Source of the DNA: Owenia fusiformis
Lineage: Eukaryota; Annelida; Polychaeta; Sabellida; Oweniidae
NCBI GenBank assembly: GCA_903813345.2
Contig: CAIIXF020000010.1
Coordinates: 30,558,828-30,622,827 of the forward strand
Reading direction: 5' to 3'
Length of the DNA stretch: 64,000 nt
Positions 47,501 to 59,200 of this stretch are shown in pieces. Under the pieces are notes generated by a model. It was not told the DNA's origin, made no database searches, and saw nothing but the letters and a program-made list of their open reading frames with translations. Every line of letters begins with the position of its first letter. The first letter of the stretch is position 1. Both the position numbers and the translations under genes were made by a program.

Positions 47501-50500
47501 TCATCCATGTGATTAGTGGTTCTTCTCTTGAGATAATCAATACAATATTACACACCTGACTATGGTGGTCAACTGCAGAGATTATGAGAGTATCCTTGTA
47601 AATTGCTACTTTTATGTTCAACCAAAACAAAGCATCTCTACAATGAAGACTGAAGATTTGCATTTAATTACAGTTCAAGTCAGACAGAGGTCAGAATGAC
47701 ACTACCCTTTTTAATAGCTTGAAAGAGAGCTTCATCTACTAGTCTCTGAGATTTAGGGTAGAATGACACGTACTTAATTCAAGACAAATCAAAATAAGCA
47801 TAATTTTGGATACAAATCCCAGTCTCATAAATTCTGTTTTTATAACTACTCTGAGACTATTTGCCACAGTATACCTTACTCCCTCTAACTAGGACAGATC
47901 ACTTTATACTTTAAGCATTGAATCAGTCAGATTATCCCTCAGGCATGCATGCTAATATCTTTTTTTGGATATATTTTTTTTAGTCATTACAGACTTCATT
48001 GACAAAACTTTCAACAAGCCAAAGAAGTGTATTTGAGGAGCTATATGTTCTGATTGGCTAAGCAAGTTCATTGGTTGACTAAAGAGGGCCAGACTTTTGA
48101 AAAGGGTGCTGATAATTAAACACCCACACAACTTCAATTCTAAGAGGGAATGTGAGGGAATACAGGGATTCAAAATTATGAGTCATAGTTGACAGGTGTT
48201 TCACTGAACATTGAACAAAAGTAGTTTCAAGAAGACTATAATTAAATTAAAAGAATTTCAATTTATAAATGCAATATCCCCAAGACAAAGACAGTGTTCT
48301 CACCAGATTGAATAGAGACTGGTGAACCTTGTGTCTAATCTTCTGACAATATAAAGCAGCAAATAAAAACATATAACACCCGAGCCTGCATTCAAAAAAT
48401 ATTTCATCATCACTAAAAATACGAAATTAACAATACAAAGCTTCAAAAAAACCAAAGAAAAAATGTCACCTGTCATTAAGAAGTCCTTTTATGACATAAT
48501 TAGCAGATTATCATCACTGTTTGGACAAAAACTGATGAAATACTCTTGGGATACTCTGAAGGCATATTACTTTGAACAATGGAATGCAAATTTATCAAAA
48601 TTCTCTGGTGGGAATCCTGAAATTGTCTCATCTTTTTAAAATTAATGCAGGACTTAATACCTAGTACTGTACTTGATAAGATATCTATTAATGCATGTTC
48701 TACAAATGTTTTCCCGTATATGGAAGATAACCTAATAGTTTTTTAGGAGGAGAGTACAAACCAGATAGAGATAAGCAGTAAATCATATATTTTGAAAAAT
48801 GGAAGTGGTGTTAAGATAAAACAGGCTTTACTGTACCTGGAGTCGGAAGCAAAGAATCATTGAAGAGAATTAGAAAGGGGCCCTATTCACAGACTCACAA
48901 GATGAAAAATGTTGATATTTTGATGACAAAAAACAATTCCTCCAAAGACATGTTGCTTTTGCAGTCATTTTCCTATAACATTCCAACTATACATCACACC
49001 AACACAAATATGTGACTCTTAAACCACATTTAAAATAAAAACATTGGAAGACCTTGTCATAAAATCACAGTTTGATTGAACTATGTATGAAATTAAAGCC
49101 AACAATCCAATCTACCCCCCCCCCTTCTTCACTGATTAATGACCACACATGTTTAAGTCACATCACCTGGTTATATGACATACCCCCTACCCCCTTCTCA
49201 ATCAATTACTGCTTGAATGGGATAATGGACTTTCTCATTGTTACTTTTTAAAAAGGCAGCTAAGAACATGTAGTACTTAACATTAAAATACATATACCAA
49301 TAAGGCACAGTGTCATATGCTTTACACTGATCCCTCCATGGAGTACTTTGTTCAGTGGGTGGTAGCAGGCCATTTCATTAACTGAAAACTAAGGGAATCA
49401 TTTTAACTTTCCGCCTCTTTCAAAAATTTGCATTTACAAAATATATTCCATTAACTAGAGTACCATCATGTGTCTAGCTCTAGAAGGCCGGCAAAATAAA
49501 ATACAGGACATCTTTACAGGTACATATAAAATTCAGTGCATCACTTTTGAGAATTGACCCCTAAATGGTGTTGTTGCTTGTAAGTACTGTGACCCTATAT
49601 GACACACTTTATCAAAACAATATTAAAATATGAATAATATTAACCCAAGGGTTTCACAAGTGTTTCTTACAACAGGCTAATTAGATGAAAACAATAGGCA
49701 ATATTAATGGAAATCAAAAATTTAACATGGAAAAGTTGAAAAGCCCCTAAAAACAACAGGCAATTTTGTGAAAACAGGTTAAAATTGCACATTACCTGCT
49801 GCTCATGAAACCCCTGGACCGAACCCAGTGTAAGAAAATCTAGAATATTTCTGTACATGTATTTTTTTACTGGAAGAACAACTTTAATTCAAATAGAATA
49901 CAGTCTCTGATATCCCAGCTTTTAATGAGTTTATTAAAACTGCCAAACACAAACAGGCTTAAAAACATGGTGCAAAATGTTTAAAAAATCTTTTGAAATG
50001 GAGTGTAGATTCATGTACTCTTTTTGACAAGCTAAGACACGACGTATTTGTTAACATTTCCTAAGGACCGACCAATTATACCAAAGTTATTTTAAACCAG
50101 AATTTTTATCTAGTACAATATAGTTTTGAATATAAGACAAATGTCTTGACCTCGCGTTTAATGTGTCAACATCCAATAAACATAGTTATGCTATTTACAG
50201 TCATAAAAAAATAAGAATAAACCAGTCGAAAAGCAATAAATAACTACTGTATGAGGTTTTGAAAGTAACGGTAATTTTGAAAAGCCGAATATGTAAATTA
50301 ATTACAATGTGGTATAGTGCGAGTTAATATTTACTCTCTAGTTGATTTAGTTTTTTTAATAAATGATAATATACAGTCCTTTGTGAAATGACAGTTCAGT
50401 AAAACCTGTCAAAATGAACATTTCCTGAAGAGGAGAAAAATGTTCATGAACCTTGAAATATAATCATCTTTTGTCTATACTTATCCTAATTACACCAAAG

Positions 50501-52306
50501 TTCATAATGTAATTCTTAATGATAGTAAATAGATGACAAAACTATATGTAGGCAATATCTATGAATGAAATTTAGACACAACATGTAATAATAAATAAAG
50601 TCACTTGTTGCAACTATAAAGGTGTTTGCTCAATACAGGTTTAACAGTATCTTGAAAAAGGCGTTTGGAACCTATCTTTCCAGTGAAGTAATTGCAGTAA
50701 CAATAGCATCTAGTATTTATTTATCCACTATTATAAATATTAAATAAACACGTTTAAAAATCGAAGATTTTCTGAAAATGAACTTTGCTGATTTTAGAAG
50801 ACGCAACAATGAATAATATGAGCCTAAGAACAATCATAAGATAACATGATTCTCTGTTAACTAAAAAATGATGAAATGTATTTAGATTTAACGTACCCTG
50901 TTGAGAAGAAAAGATGGAGGTAACACTTTTTATCTGGAGTCTAAATACTGAATAATGTGTAAAAAATGAAACATATGTCAAATACCAGATTAGAACCAGG
51001 ATATACAACAGTCAAACTGTCAAGTACATGTGAGATCATTATAACTCACAACCAATTAATTGACTTATATCAATACTCAATTACTTAATTACACAATCTT
51101 ATGGGTGAGATTTCCCCTTAATATATAATTTGAAATTGAAACTACTGTATAATTTAAAAGTTGGCATCATGGATGGGCAAAACTGGTAAAAATCATTATC
51201 TAATCAGGAAACAGTGACATTACTCCAGAAAATCTCCCAGTGCCTGCCACTGAAGAAATCTCTGAACATTGAAATCTGTTTCTAACTTTATTGACAACCC
51301 TGATCAGATTTTGAACCTGGGGCAAACAACAGCTGTTTATGTTTAGGCTAAAGTGATTATGTAACACAGTGGCCATATTTAAATATAAGCTTATTTAGGG
51401 CACACTTTATATAGATTATATGATTGTGGAGTCATTAACACTGATTATATAAACTACTGGGACACTTATTTGATAACGTTGTTGACATGATAACATTGAT
51501 ATCTTGAAATCAGAGGGGTTGCCTGATAGCATAGTGATTTCTGACACTTTTTCAAATTGAATTGACTTCAAATGGACTACTGTAGCAAAGTTCTTTGCAT
51601 GTACATGTAAAAGTTTAAATCGTTCCAGAAAATATTCATATTTTTCCAAACTAGGTGAACTTTCATGACCTCTGATAGAAGTCATGTTCGTCACAGAATA
51701 TGCATACATTAGCACTAACCAGTTCGTACAATATCAAACTCAGTGATAACATACACAGAATAGATTCTAAACCAGAACACACAGAATAAACCACACCCAT
51801 TGTAACAAACAAAGCAAACCACAAAAACAAAGGAAGAACAAACAAACAAAACAAATGAAAAACATATATTGACATGAAAATACATACTTGACCATCCAGT
51901 CTTCACATTCTGTTTTGTATTTTCCAGCTTCGATCTGAAGTTTCGCCTTATCCTTGGCAGTTTGGTCCAAGAGTAACCGGGCATCTTTGATTTCTTTCTC
52001 GTAAATTTCTTTGATATTGCTCTGCTCACTGACTCTGGTTTCTTCGGAACTGCGGATCGTCACCAGCAGACGACTATTTTCCTGTTCAAGAGCCCGTACA
52101 CGGTCTATGTAATTCGCTAGACGATCATTGAGCCCAGAAAGCTCAGCCTTTTCTTGTAACCTACTTATTCGGTTCGGAGAAGGAGATCGAGCACCCCGAG
52201 CTGCACTACTTGGCGTTGATTGTGCTTGTGGGGACGATATACCGGAGGAACTGGCTTTCTGGCTGGTAATCGTTGTGGTCGTCGTCTTCCGCACCTTACT
52301 AGCCAT
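35533..52306 (-). CDS. LMN: B-type nuclear lamin, complete, 11 coding exons
   Basis: Exons (high to low): 52306-51888, 45933-45801, 43719-43570, 42620-42450, 42148-42023, 41703-41483, 41186-41107, 39321-39161, 38574-38353, 37320-37195, 35568-35533. All junctions are GT-AG with matching phase and give 614 aa. The head (1-48) has SPSP next to the rod, as at mitotic CDK sites. The rod runs from [15 protein letters not shown] (about 49) to [18 protein letters not shown] (about 407). Then come [10 protein letters not shown], a KRKR nuclear localisation signal (433-436), a lamin-tail Ig-like domain (about 445-560, exons at 39.2 and 38.5 kb) and an acidic stretch. The C-terminus CVIM is a CaaX farnesylation box, alone with seven residues in the last exon. 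The product forms the filament layer under the inner nuclear membrane. No lesion was seen. Confidence 0.96.
36006..37096 (+). mobile_element. Mariner-type transposon remnant in the last lamin intron
   Basis: The ends CGAGGGGTGATCCAAAAGTC (36,006) and GACTTTTGGATCACCCCTCG (to 37,096) are exact inverted repeats that continue with few mismatches, flanked by TA on both sides. A second inverted pair, ACCCGGAACGGTATT (about 36,187) and AATACCGTTCCGGGT (about 36,906), shows long terminal arms. Inside, on the plus strand near 36,533-36,600, [13 protein letters not shown] matches the SPDLAPCDFFLFP segment holding the third catalytic Asp of mariner transposases. Stops and missing sequence make it inactive. 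Confidence 0.85.
37393..38174. mobile_element. TIR element in the lamin intron next to the exon at 37.2-37.3 kb
   Basis: ACCGTATTCTCTGTAATTA at 37,393 is repeated as its reverse complement ending at 38,174; the match extends over CGCCCA with one mismatch. CCGTATTCTCT also occurs inside (about 37,975), suggesting an internal or nested end. It begins 72 bp from the splice acceptor at 37,320. No transposase is visible. Confidence 0.8.
39600..40328. mobile_element. ~730-bp foldback with ~300-bp arms in a lamin intron
   Basis: The left arm (about 39,603-39,913) and right arm (about 40,025-40,325) are reverse complements with scattered differences, sharing AAAACCATGCTGGATTTTGA, GTCAGTTTAACTAGTTCCAC, GGTCAGAATGACCATAAACA and TAGAGCAATAT-type segments. 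The centre is about 110 bp and AT-rich. A transcript could form a long hairpin. Confidence 0.85.
43080..43480. repeat. Three tandem ~140-bp copies with AACAAGATGGCCGCC
   Basis: AACAAGATGGCCGCCCAAAA followed by GTTAATCAGCTCTAGTACTT, GATATCCTCTATCAT and GTGTAAATTTGAAG occurs at about 43,096, 43,229 and 43,372. Each copy ends in CAAAATGGC. It lies 90 bp from the exon at 43,570-43,719. Non-coding; the AAGATGGC words match the YY1 core. Confidence 0.85.
45115..45775. repeat. 30-bp minisatellite (about 22 units) beside a lamin exon
   Basis: Units read ACTGTGGATCCCATTCAACA plus GATAGTACAG. Because the unit is 30 bp, frames stay open on both strands: plus-strand [10 protein letters not shown] repeats and minus-strand [10 protein letters not shown] repeats. 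Left units carry GGCTGTGGATCC variants; right units are almost identical. The array ends about 25 bp from the splice donor of the exon at 45,801-45,933. There are no spacers. Confidence 0.93.
45934..51887 (-). other. Large first lamin intron
   Basis: About 6 kb of AT-rich sequence with no exon, clear transposon or RNA gene. It contains C-tracts at about 47,335-47,346 and 49,116-49,126. Small open frames are unsupported. First introns of lamin genes are commonly long. Confidence 0.6.
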
Positions 52307-52379
52307 CCTTACAGGTTATGTTTAGCTGTAAATAATCCAATTTGGTGAAATTATTTCTCAAATATACCCACGCTTCAAA

Positions 52380-52450
52380 AACAATATGGCTGCTACCGGC
52401 TTCGCTTTGATGTGTCACGTGCTTCCGGTTTCAGCTGCTGTTGGCCTACT
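52380..52450 (-). promoter_or_regulatory. Lamin promoter-like cluster
   Basis: Read on the minus strand (lamin sense): AAACCGGAAGCACGTGACAC (ETS site and E-box), then GTAGCAGCCATATTG (YY1-like), about 80 bp before the ATG at 52,306. There is no TATA box. A TTTACAG near 52,334 could be a 5' UTR acceptor. This is the expected style for a housekeeping gene. Confidence 0.5.
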
Positions 52451-53105
52451 TTCACTTTCTCTGTATTAGGCCAACAAAAATTAATATGCATTTCACATGT
52501 ATTACTCAGAAAAACATCAATTTTACTCAATATATTTTTAGGCTGCTGTGCATGAGCCTAGATGAATTTACGCCTCTTTAATAATATGATTAACCTTATA
52601 AGCCGAGATATCATAGATATTAAATGAGTTAGCCCAAGTCAAGCTGAGTGTCCAACGTACTGTATGCCTAAATATATGTTTATCCACATAAGAAATATTT
52701 TCTTGTAATTGGAAAAAGCGGATTTCTATTCCCAATTCAATAAATCCTCACATTTACTTTGTAAAGATATTATTCTCTTTTATATTTGTTGAAACCAAGA
52801 TGTAAAACAAGGACCTTCCGAGGCACTAAATAGTGTATTTTTGAGGGGATACAGCCATAGTTTAGCTCAAAAGTCCATGAATTGAGTCGTGAATCAATTT
52901 TAAATTAAAATGCAGATACACATTACTTCCCTCCATAGGTCTGTCAATCGGAGCCTTTTTATTGGATAGCAGATCAAAGCATTTTATGATTTTGATACTC
53001 GTTTACATTTAATAATGAATATTCCAAAATGGACTTCCGATTCCGAACTTATCGAGGGAGTTTACTATCTCTAGTAATAACGTTTTCAACTGTGCAAACA
53101 CCACT
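52451..53105. other. Intergenic, no gene recognised
   Basis: AT-rich sequence upstream of the lamin gene; nothing supported. Confidence 0.4.
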
Positions 53106-53292
53106 TGCGGATCTGGGGGGGGGGGGGGGCAGGGGCCCGCCCCCCCCTTGGGTGGGCCCAGAAAAAAAAATTGTGCCCCCAAAAAAAATTGAGCCAAAAA
53201 AGGCCCTAAGGCCCCAAAAAGCGCGGACGTTTTTTTCTCAGACAAGAAGTTTGGGCCCCCCCCCTTGTTGGTTCCCAGATCCGCCCCTGAAC
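53106..53292. mobile_element. G/C-tract MITE with GCGGATCTGGG ends
   Basis: GCGGATCTGGGGG at 53,107 and CCCAGATCCGCCCC at about 53,274 are inverted repeats, enclosing long G and C tracts, GGGCCC palindromes and A-rich stretches. Open frames on both strands here come from this low-complexity sequence. Confidence 0.65.
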
Positions 53293-54540
53293 ACGATGCA
53301 ACGGTTGTGGTCCGCTCATTATACCGATTTGCCAAATGATTCCTGGGTCTCTTATAGAGCATATGGCATACGGCCATTTATAGGTAAAACAATATTACAG
53401 TGGTAAAGAAAAGAGAAACAAGCATACTACCTAGTACCTTTCCTCCGACATTTAGAATTTTGCGAATCTTGTAATCACGCACTTGTAATAATAGGCGATC
53501 ACTGTATATACAACTTGTATTCTGTTGCTATTGCCTGGTCTTCCTGATGAAATGTGCATGACTTTCAATAATACTTATCAGTCTTCTACTCTTATCATAC
53601 ATCTTCCATTACAAGCCTTTTGACATCACAAAATCATGGTGTCGGACTGTCGGTGTACAGTAATGGTTTTCGGTACAACGCGCATGGATTTCGGTACAAC
53701 GCGCATCGGTACAATGTGATGATCACAAACGGTTCAAGGGGAAAACCTAGAAAAAGGGGGTGGGGCAGTTGTCACATACACCATTTTAAAAATGCATCGC
53801 CAGATTCAGCTTACAAAGAGACTTGGATAGTGGAAGTGGATATTGGGAATTACTAGGACAGAGGAAGAACATCGAAAGTGTTAATTTTATATTGAACTTT
53901 TGAAAGTTATTGTTTTTTATATTGATTTGTGCAGTTGTTCATTGATAAGTTGATAGAATTAATAATTACCCTACTTTATAACTTATTCCAAGAGCGTATC
54001 TCATATTTGCAACAATGAAATATATGGAAAATAATTTGACAGATTAATAGATTATCAATTGTTACTTGCAACACCTCCGCTTCAACTTTGAACCATTCGG
54101 TTATCTCATCCTCACAAGCATGCAAACTTTGTTTTTGGTAAACACTTATAACGCAATCTCGAATTTGAAGAGCTGTAAATCTACTTTTTCAGTATGTCTA
54201 CTTCAAACTGTCTTCTTGTCCCAGGCTCCTCGTCCGTCCTACTCGAATGGTCCCTTTCGTAACAGGATGGACATTTTTGACAACCTTTTGTTCGGTTATA
54301 ATATATCAGTTTCAGTCAAACTTTGATATGCTCGGTAGTGTTATGGTGACGACATTTGATCGCAAAAGTTATTAGCAACCTCAGTCGAGATAAAAATACG
54401 AATTGATGACTCAGGTGTACAATGGTAATAAATAAAAAATATAGCTATCTCAAGGGTTTGATTACTTATTTATACAACGATATAACTTAAAATACATCAA
54501 GAATATTAACTAGCACATCGTAGTGTGGAAACATGACAAA
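53293..54540. other. Upstream flank of the cGAS-like gene
   Basis: A small direct repeat (TTTCGGTACAACGCGCAT) occurs twice at about 53,667-53,707 within a 78-codon frame of unknown nature. No promoter is clear. Confidence 0.4.
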
Positions 54541-55761
54541 ATGGGATCCAGTTATTCTAGAATACCCAAACTGCCCTTTCAACACATGAAACGCCTAGAT
54601 GAAATTGTACAACTTACTGCTAAAAAGGTGAACATAAGCAACATATATCAACAGAAACAATTAGAAGAACACACTCGTCACATAGAAGAAATAGTCAGAA
54701 TCATAAATGAAAACAACGGAAAGTTTAACCCAGCATTCAAGAGTACCGTTGTTCCACACGGAAGTTACTACGACAAAACTAAAATTGTACGACCTGATGA
54801 GTACGATTACGGGATGATCTTGGAATTATCTCAGCACCCGGGTGTAGAAGTCGTAGATGTCAGTTCAAAGTGCAATCTAAAAGAGAAGGGATATGGCTAC
54901 AGGCCCGTAGCCAGGATTTGCCAATGGGGGGGGGGGGGGGGGGTTCAGTTTTCAAAAATTTCCAGGGGGGGTTCACATTTGACAATTTTGGCCCAAATAT
55001 GACTAAAATCACTAGCAAAGTGCTCAAAATGGTGAAAAACTACATGATTTTGAAAGAATTTTTGGCCAGGGGGGGGGGGGGGGTTCGCCCGAACCCTGCG
55101 AACCCCCCCCTGGCTACGGGCCTGTGGCTATGTAAATGTTAGCTCAAAACTTCTGAAAGATCTGTATCTGCCAACAACCAAAGCATTGAATGGTTCATCA
55201 AAACGAAGGCTCAATACCCTTTTTGTATCTCAGCAACTTAAAACGGCTGTGAAATGGTCCCTGAAAAAACTGAATAATCTTAAATTTATAGGTGAGAAAG
55301 ACCATAGGTATCCAGCCGAATATGAAGATGGGGCTATAAGTATACATAGATCTCTCCACAGCCCGAGCGTTTGGCTTAGACTCGGCACTAAGCTTTGTAC
55401 CACTGACATTGATTTGACATTTTGTTTTGAACGAAAGCGCGTAGGGGCATATACATCTGTAATGATTCCCTCCTACGGGAGTGATTGTCATCAATGTTGT
55501 GAATTCTGCTGCCACTGGATGGAATCAATCGTTCCGAATCCCCCCTTTAGTAACATTTTTGAATTGGATAGACCGCATCATGCGCTGTATTTGACCCTGA
55601 AGTTCACTGTTCGTCTGCTGGTAGAGAGCTGTGGCAGCGACATCTATATGAGGAAGAAGGTGAATATATCTTCTCACTTTCTCAAAACGATGTTGCTGCA
55701 TCACCAAAACACCTGCCAGACGAGCAATCTCGATGGATGTTTTGGTGGCATTCTCTTTTGA
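54541..55761 (+). pseudogene. cGAS-like / Mab-21 family gene interrupted by a MITE
   Basis: Start ATG at 54,541 (MGSSYSR, a match to the N-myristoylation pattern MGxxxS). Before the insertion: a helical N-lobe, VPHGSYYDKTK with the GS loop (residues 74-75), and PDEYDYGM with E87 and D89 at the first metal-binding acids. After it: SPSVWLRLG, CTTDIDLTF with the third acid (about 55,405-55,411), a Cys/His cluster (CHQCCEFCCH) and HFLKTMLLHH, the helical C-lobe signature of Mab-21/cGAS proteins. Such enzymes sense nucleic acids and make cyclic dinucleotides, or have lost catalysis. A 225-bp MITE (54,900-55,124) adds an in-frame TGA at 55,000-55,002. Near 55,715 the reading appears to shift frame (continuing as LPDEQSRWMFWW to a TAA at about 55,796). 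Intronless. Probably a recent pseudogene, unless the insert is spliced out or polymorphic. Confidence 0.75.
54900..55124. mobile_element. 225-bp MITE inserted in the cGAS-like gene
   Basis: The ends CAGGCCCGTAGCCAGG and CCTGGCTACGGGCCTG are perfect 16-bp inverted repeats, flanked by the direct repeat TGGCTA (54,894-54,899; 55,125-55,130). Insert plus duplication is 231 bp, so the host frame is kept on both sides, but the insert itself contains a stop. It includes two long G tracts. A diverged relative lies at 29,320-29,466. Confidence 0.88.
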
Positions 55762-55856
55762 ATCAAAGTACGCAACTGGGTGATACATGTGATGAATAAA
55801 TTCCGAATCTCAGAAAATTCATTACACTTGACTGTGGACTAAAACATTTAAACTCT

Positions 55857-55871
55857 AAGTATGCGTTTTCT
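55857..55871. repeat. Target-site duplication of the LINE, left copy
   Basis: AAGTATGCGTTTTCT is present here and again at 60,014-60,028 directly after the poly(A) tail. Confidence 0.93.
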
Positions 55872-56283
55872 GGCTATTGGTCACATTGCACGCTTCTGTC
55901 CAGAGGAGGAGAAGGAGGAGGAAAAAGATGAGGACACACCGGAGAAAGATGCAGAGGATGAAGATGAAGAAGATCAGCAGCAAGATAACAACACCACAAC
56001 AGGAGACATAGTGGAACCAGATGAAGATGATGAAGCGAAAGCAGAAGATTCTGATGATGAGAAACCAACAGTAAAGACAGTTGATAAGGCTAGCGAAAAA
56101 GTGTACCCTTTATTTGATAAAGGTGTCAAGACTCAGACTGTTGCCTATGAAAGTGACAAAGTGAAAAAGAAAGGTTACGGTGTAAATGGTAAATCAAACA
56201 CACCATTGAAAACAAAGAAAAGGCAACAAGTGTTTACACCCCCCAGTGTGGAAAAAGGTGGGAAACTTGGGAAGAAATCATAA
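55861..56283 (+). CDS. LINE ORF1 C-terminal part (5' truncated)
   Basis: The frame begins with an ATG lying in the target duplication, so it is not the element's own start. The first element-encoded residues (AIGHIARFCPE) are the second half of a CCHC zinc knuckle (His-x4-Cys), followed by a very acidic Glu/Asp tail and a basic C-terminus, ending TAA. The normal protein binds the element's RNA; this piece lacks the N-terminal part. Confidence 0.8.
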   Translation: MRFLAIGHIARFCPEEEKEEEKDEDTPEKDAEDEDEEDQQQDNNTTTGDIVEPDEDDEAKAEDSDDEKPTVKTVDKASEKVYPLFDKGVKTQTVAYESDKVKKKGYGVNGKSNTPLKTKKRQQVFTPPSVEKGGKLGKKS

Positions 56284-59200
56284 ACATTTACATGTAATAC
56301 TCTATGAAGATATGTACGCTTAATGTTAGAGGCTTAAAAAACACAAGAAAACGTAAAGTAATTTTCAATTGGATAAAGGCAAACAATTTTGATTTGGTAT
56401 TTTTACAAGAGACATACTTTAACAATAACGTACATAGTTCATGGAGATCACAATGGGGTGGAGAGATATGTGGAATCCCAGGTATAGGGGATAAAAGTAG
56501 AGGACAAGTTATACTAATTAATAAGAAAAGTGACATTGAACTATTAGAAACATATAACTCAAAATGTGACGGAAGGGTACATATAGTAAAAGTGAGACAT
56601 GCAGATAAAACAATGACACTGTTTAATATATATGCACCAAATAAAGATGCTGAGAAAATTTTATTTTATAAACAGCTTACAGAAATTTATGAACAATATT
56701 CAGGTACTGATTCCATTATAGCAGGAGATATGAACTGTGTCTTGAGCAATGAAAATGACATTGTTTCAGGAAATGATCATAATTCGAATGCTGTAAAATC
56801 CTTCAATAACTTTGTGAATGTTTGTGACTTGTTGGATGTGTGGAAAATATATAATCCTGGAAAAAAGGATTATACATGGTCTAGAAATAATCCTTTTGTT
56901 GCGCGAAGGTTAGATTATATTTTTGTGAGTAACAATATATTTAACAAAGTAGCTCATTGTGATATTATACCAGGTCTTAACACTGATCACAAAGCTGTAA
57001 TAATGGATGTAAAGACAAATTCTTTTGACAGAGGTGCTGGGTACTGGAAATTGAATAATGAATTATTGAGAAATCAGGAATATGTAGCACTTATTAATGA
57101 AATTATTTTGAGTACAGTAAATTCTTACAAAAATATAGTAAATGATCAAGTTCTATGGGACACCTGTAAATGCTGAATCAGAGATGCAAGTATTAGATTT
57201 GGTAGGCTACATGCAACAAAATCGAAATCAAAACTTAAGGAGGTTGAACATCAGTTGAAAGTTGCACAGGGAAAATTAATAACAGAAAGCTCAATTCAGA
57301 ATGTTAATTTAGTTAAATGTCTTCAGTCTCAATATGACTTGATAGCAACCAATAAAGCAAAGGGAGCCCAGATAAGGTCAAAAATAAATTGGGTTGAACA
57401 AGGTGAATTAAATACAAACTTCTTTTTATCACTGGAAAAGAATCGAGGCAAAATGAAATCCATTGAATCAATTGATGATGACGATGTTATGACTAGCTCA
57501 ATGGATGATGTAATGTCGAAATTGTTTGATTACTATAGTGATATGTACAAGGAAAATTCTGATATTATTTATACATTGGATGAGTTTACAAATGAAGTAA
57601 CTATTCCATCTTTGAATGAGGCTGATAAGTTAAATTGTGAGGGTTTAATTGATGAACATGAATGTACAAAAGCAATAAGACAAATGAATTCTGATAGCAG
57701 CCCTGGAATTGACGGGTTGACTCCAGCTTTTTACAAAGTGTTTTGGGTTAAAGTGAAAACACGAGTTGTAAATTCATTGAATTTTGGTTTCCAATCTGGT
57801 CAGTTATCAACTAGTCAGAGACAAGGGATAATCATACTTTTACTTAAAGGGAATAATTTACCAAGAAACAAGCTAAAATCATTTCGTCCAATATCTTTAA
57901 CATGCTCAGATTATAAGATTGGGGCTACAGTTCTTGCAAACAGATTACAAGTGGTCATTAAAAAGTTAGTAAATAGTGATCAAAATGCATACCTTAAAGA
58001 TAGAGGAATACACCTTAACCTGAGATTAATAGATGATGTCATGAACTTTATATATAATGATGACCAAGAAGGAATTATTGCAGCACTGGATTACAGCCGG
58101 GCTTTTGATTCAATTTCTAAAAAGTTTGTATTTAGAGTTTTGGAAAAGTTCAATTTTGGGCCAGAATTTCAAAAATGGATAAAAGTTTTTAACAAAAATA
58201 CAAAGTCCATGGTTTCTAATAATGGAGTTTTCACAAATTCTTTTAATCTAAATCAAGGATTGAGACAAGGTTGCCCTTTGAGTTCTCTGATTTTTATTAT
58301 ATCAACAGAAGTGTTTGCTTGCAAAATACGTCAAGATAATAACGTTGAAGGCATCAAGATAAACAACACTGAAATCAAATTGACTAGTTATGCAGATGAC
58401 ACAACGATTTTTATTAAAAATATTAAATCCTTGGAAAATATACTGATTCATTCAAATAATTTCTATAAAACTTCTGGACTAAAACTAAATATGATTAAAA
58501 CAAAAGCAATGTGGCTTGGAAAAAATAAGAATAATGTTAATACTCCATTGGGAATTGATTGGCAAATTGGAAAATCAGCAAAAATTAAAATACTAGGTGC
58601 TTATTTCTCTAACCATAAATCAGCACATTTGTTAGATGAAAATTGGAGAGATAAAATAGATAAGATGGAGTGCATTATGAAATGCTGGGACAAAAGAAAA
58701 TTATCTTTAGCTGGTAAAGTGTGTGTGTTAAAAAGTCTCATTTCATCACAAATTTTACACATGTTAATGACATTCAAATGTCCAGATAACTATTTAAAAG
58801 AGCTCAATACAAAAATGTACACATTTTTATGGAAAAAATCAGGTAAGGGCTCAGAAAAGATTAAACGAAAAGTATTACGGCAATCATACAAAGATGGTGG
58901 AATAAATATGGTAGATGCTTTTTTAAGTCAGGAATCTCTCATTCTCACTTGGGTTAAAAGGTTTATGAATGGTGAAAATTCAATGTGGAAAGGTGTTAGT
59001 AAAATAATTTTAGCCAAAACAGGTCATGATTTTGATATTTTTATATGTAACTCAGATCTGAAAGATCTAAAACCTCAAATTAACCTAGATATGCTCCCAG
59101 AATTTTACTCCTTTCTATTAAAGACATGGTTCAAATATCGAGAGTATGATGAAGAAATCTGTAAATCAGATTTATTATGGAATAATCGATGCATTGTGTT

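Noticed and set aside
53009-53406. Pro/Gly-rich open frames on both strands
   Set aside because: They come from G and C tracts in a MITE; composition is low-complexity and frames overlap on opposite strands.
55525-55788. Minus-strand 87-codon frame
   Set aside because: It is the antisense of the cGAS-like gene's C-lobe.
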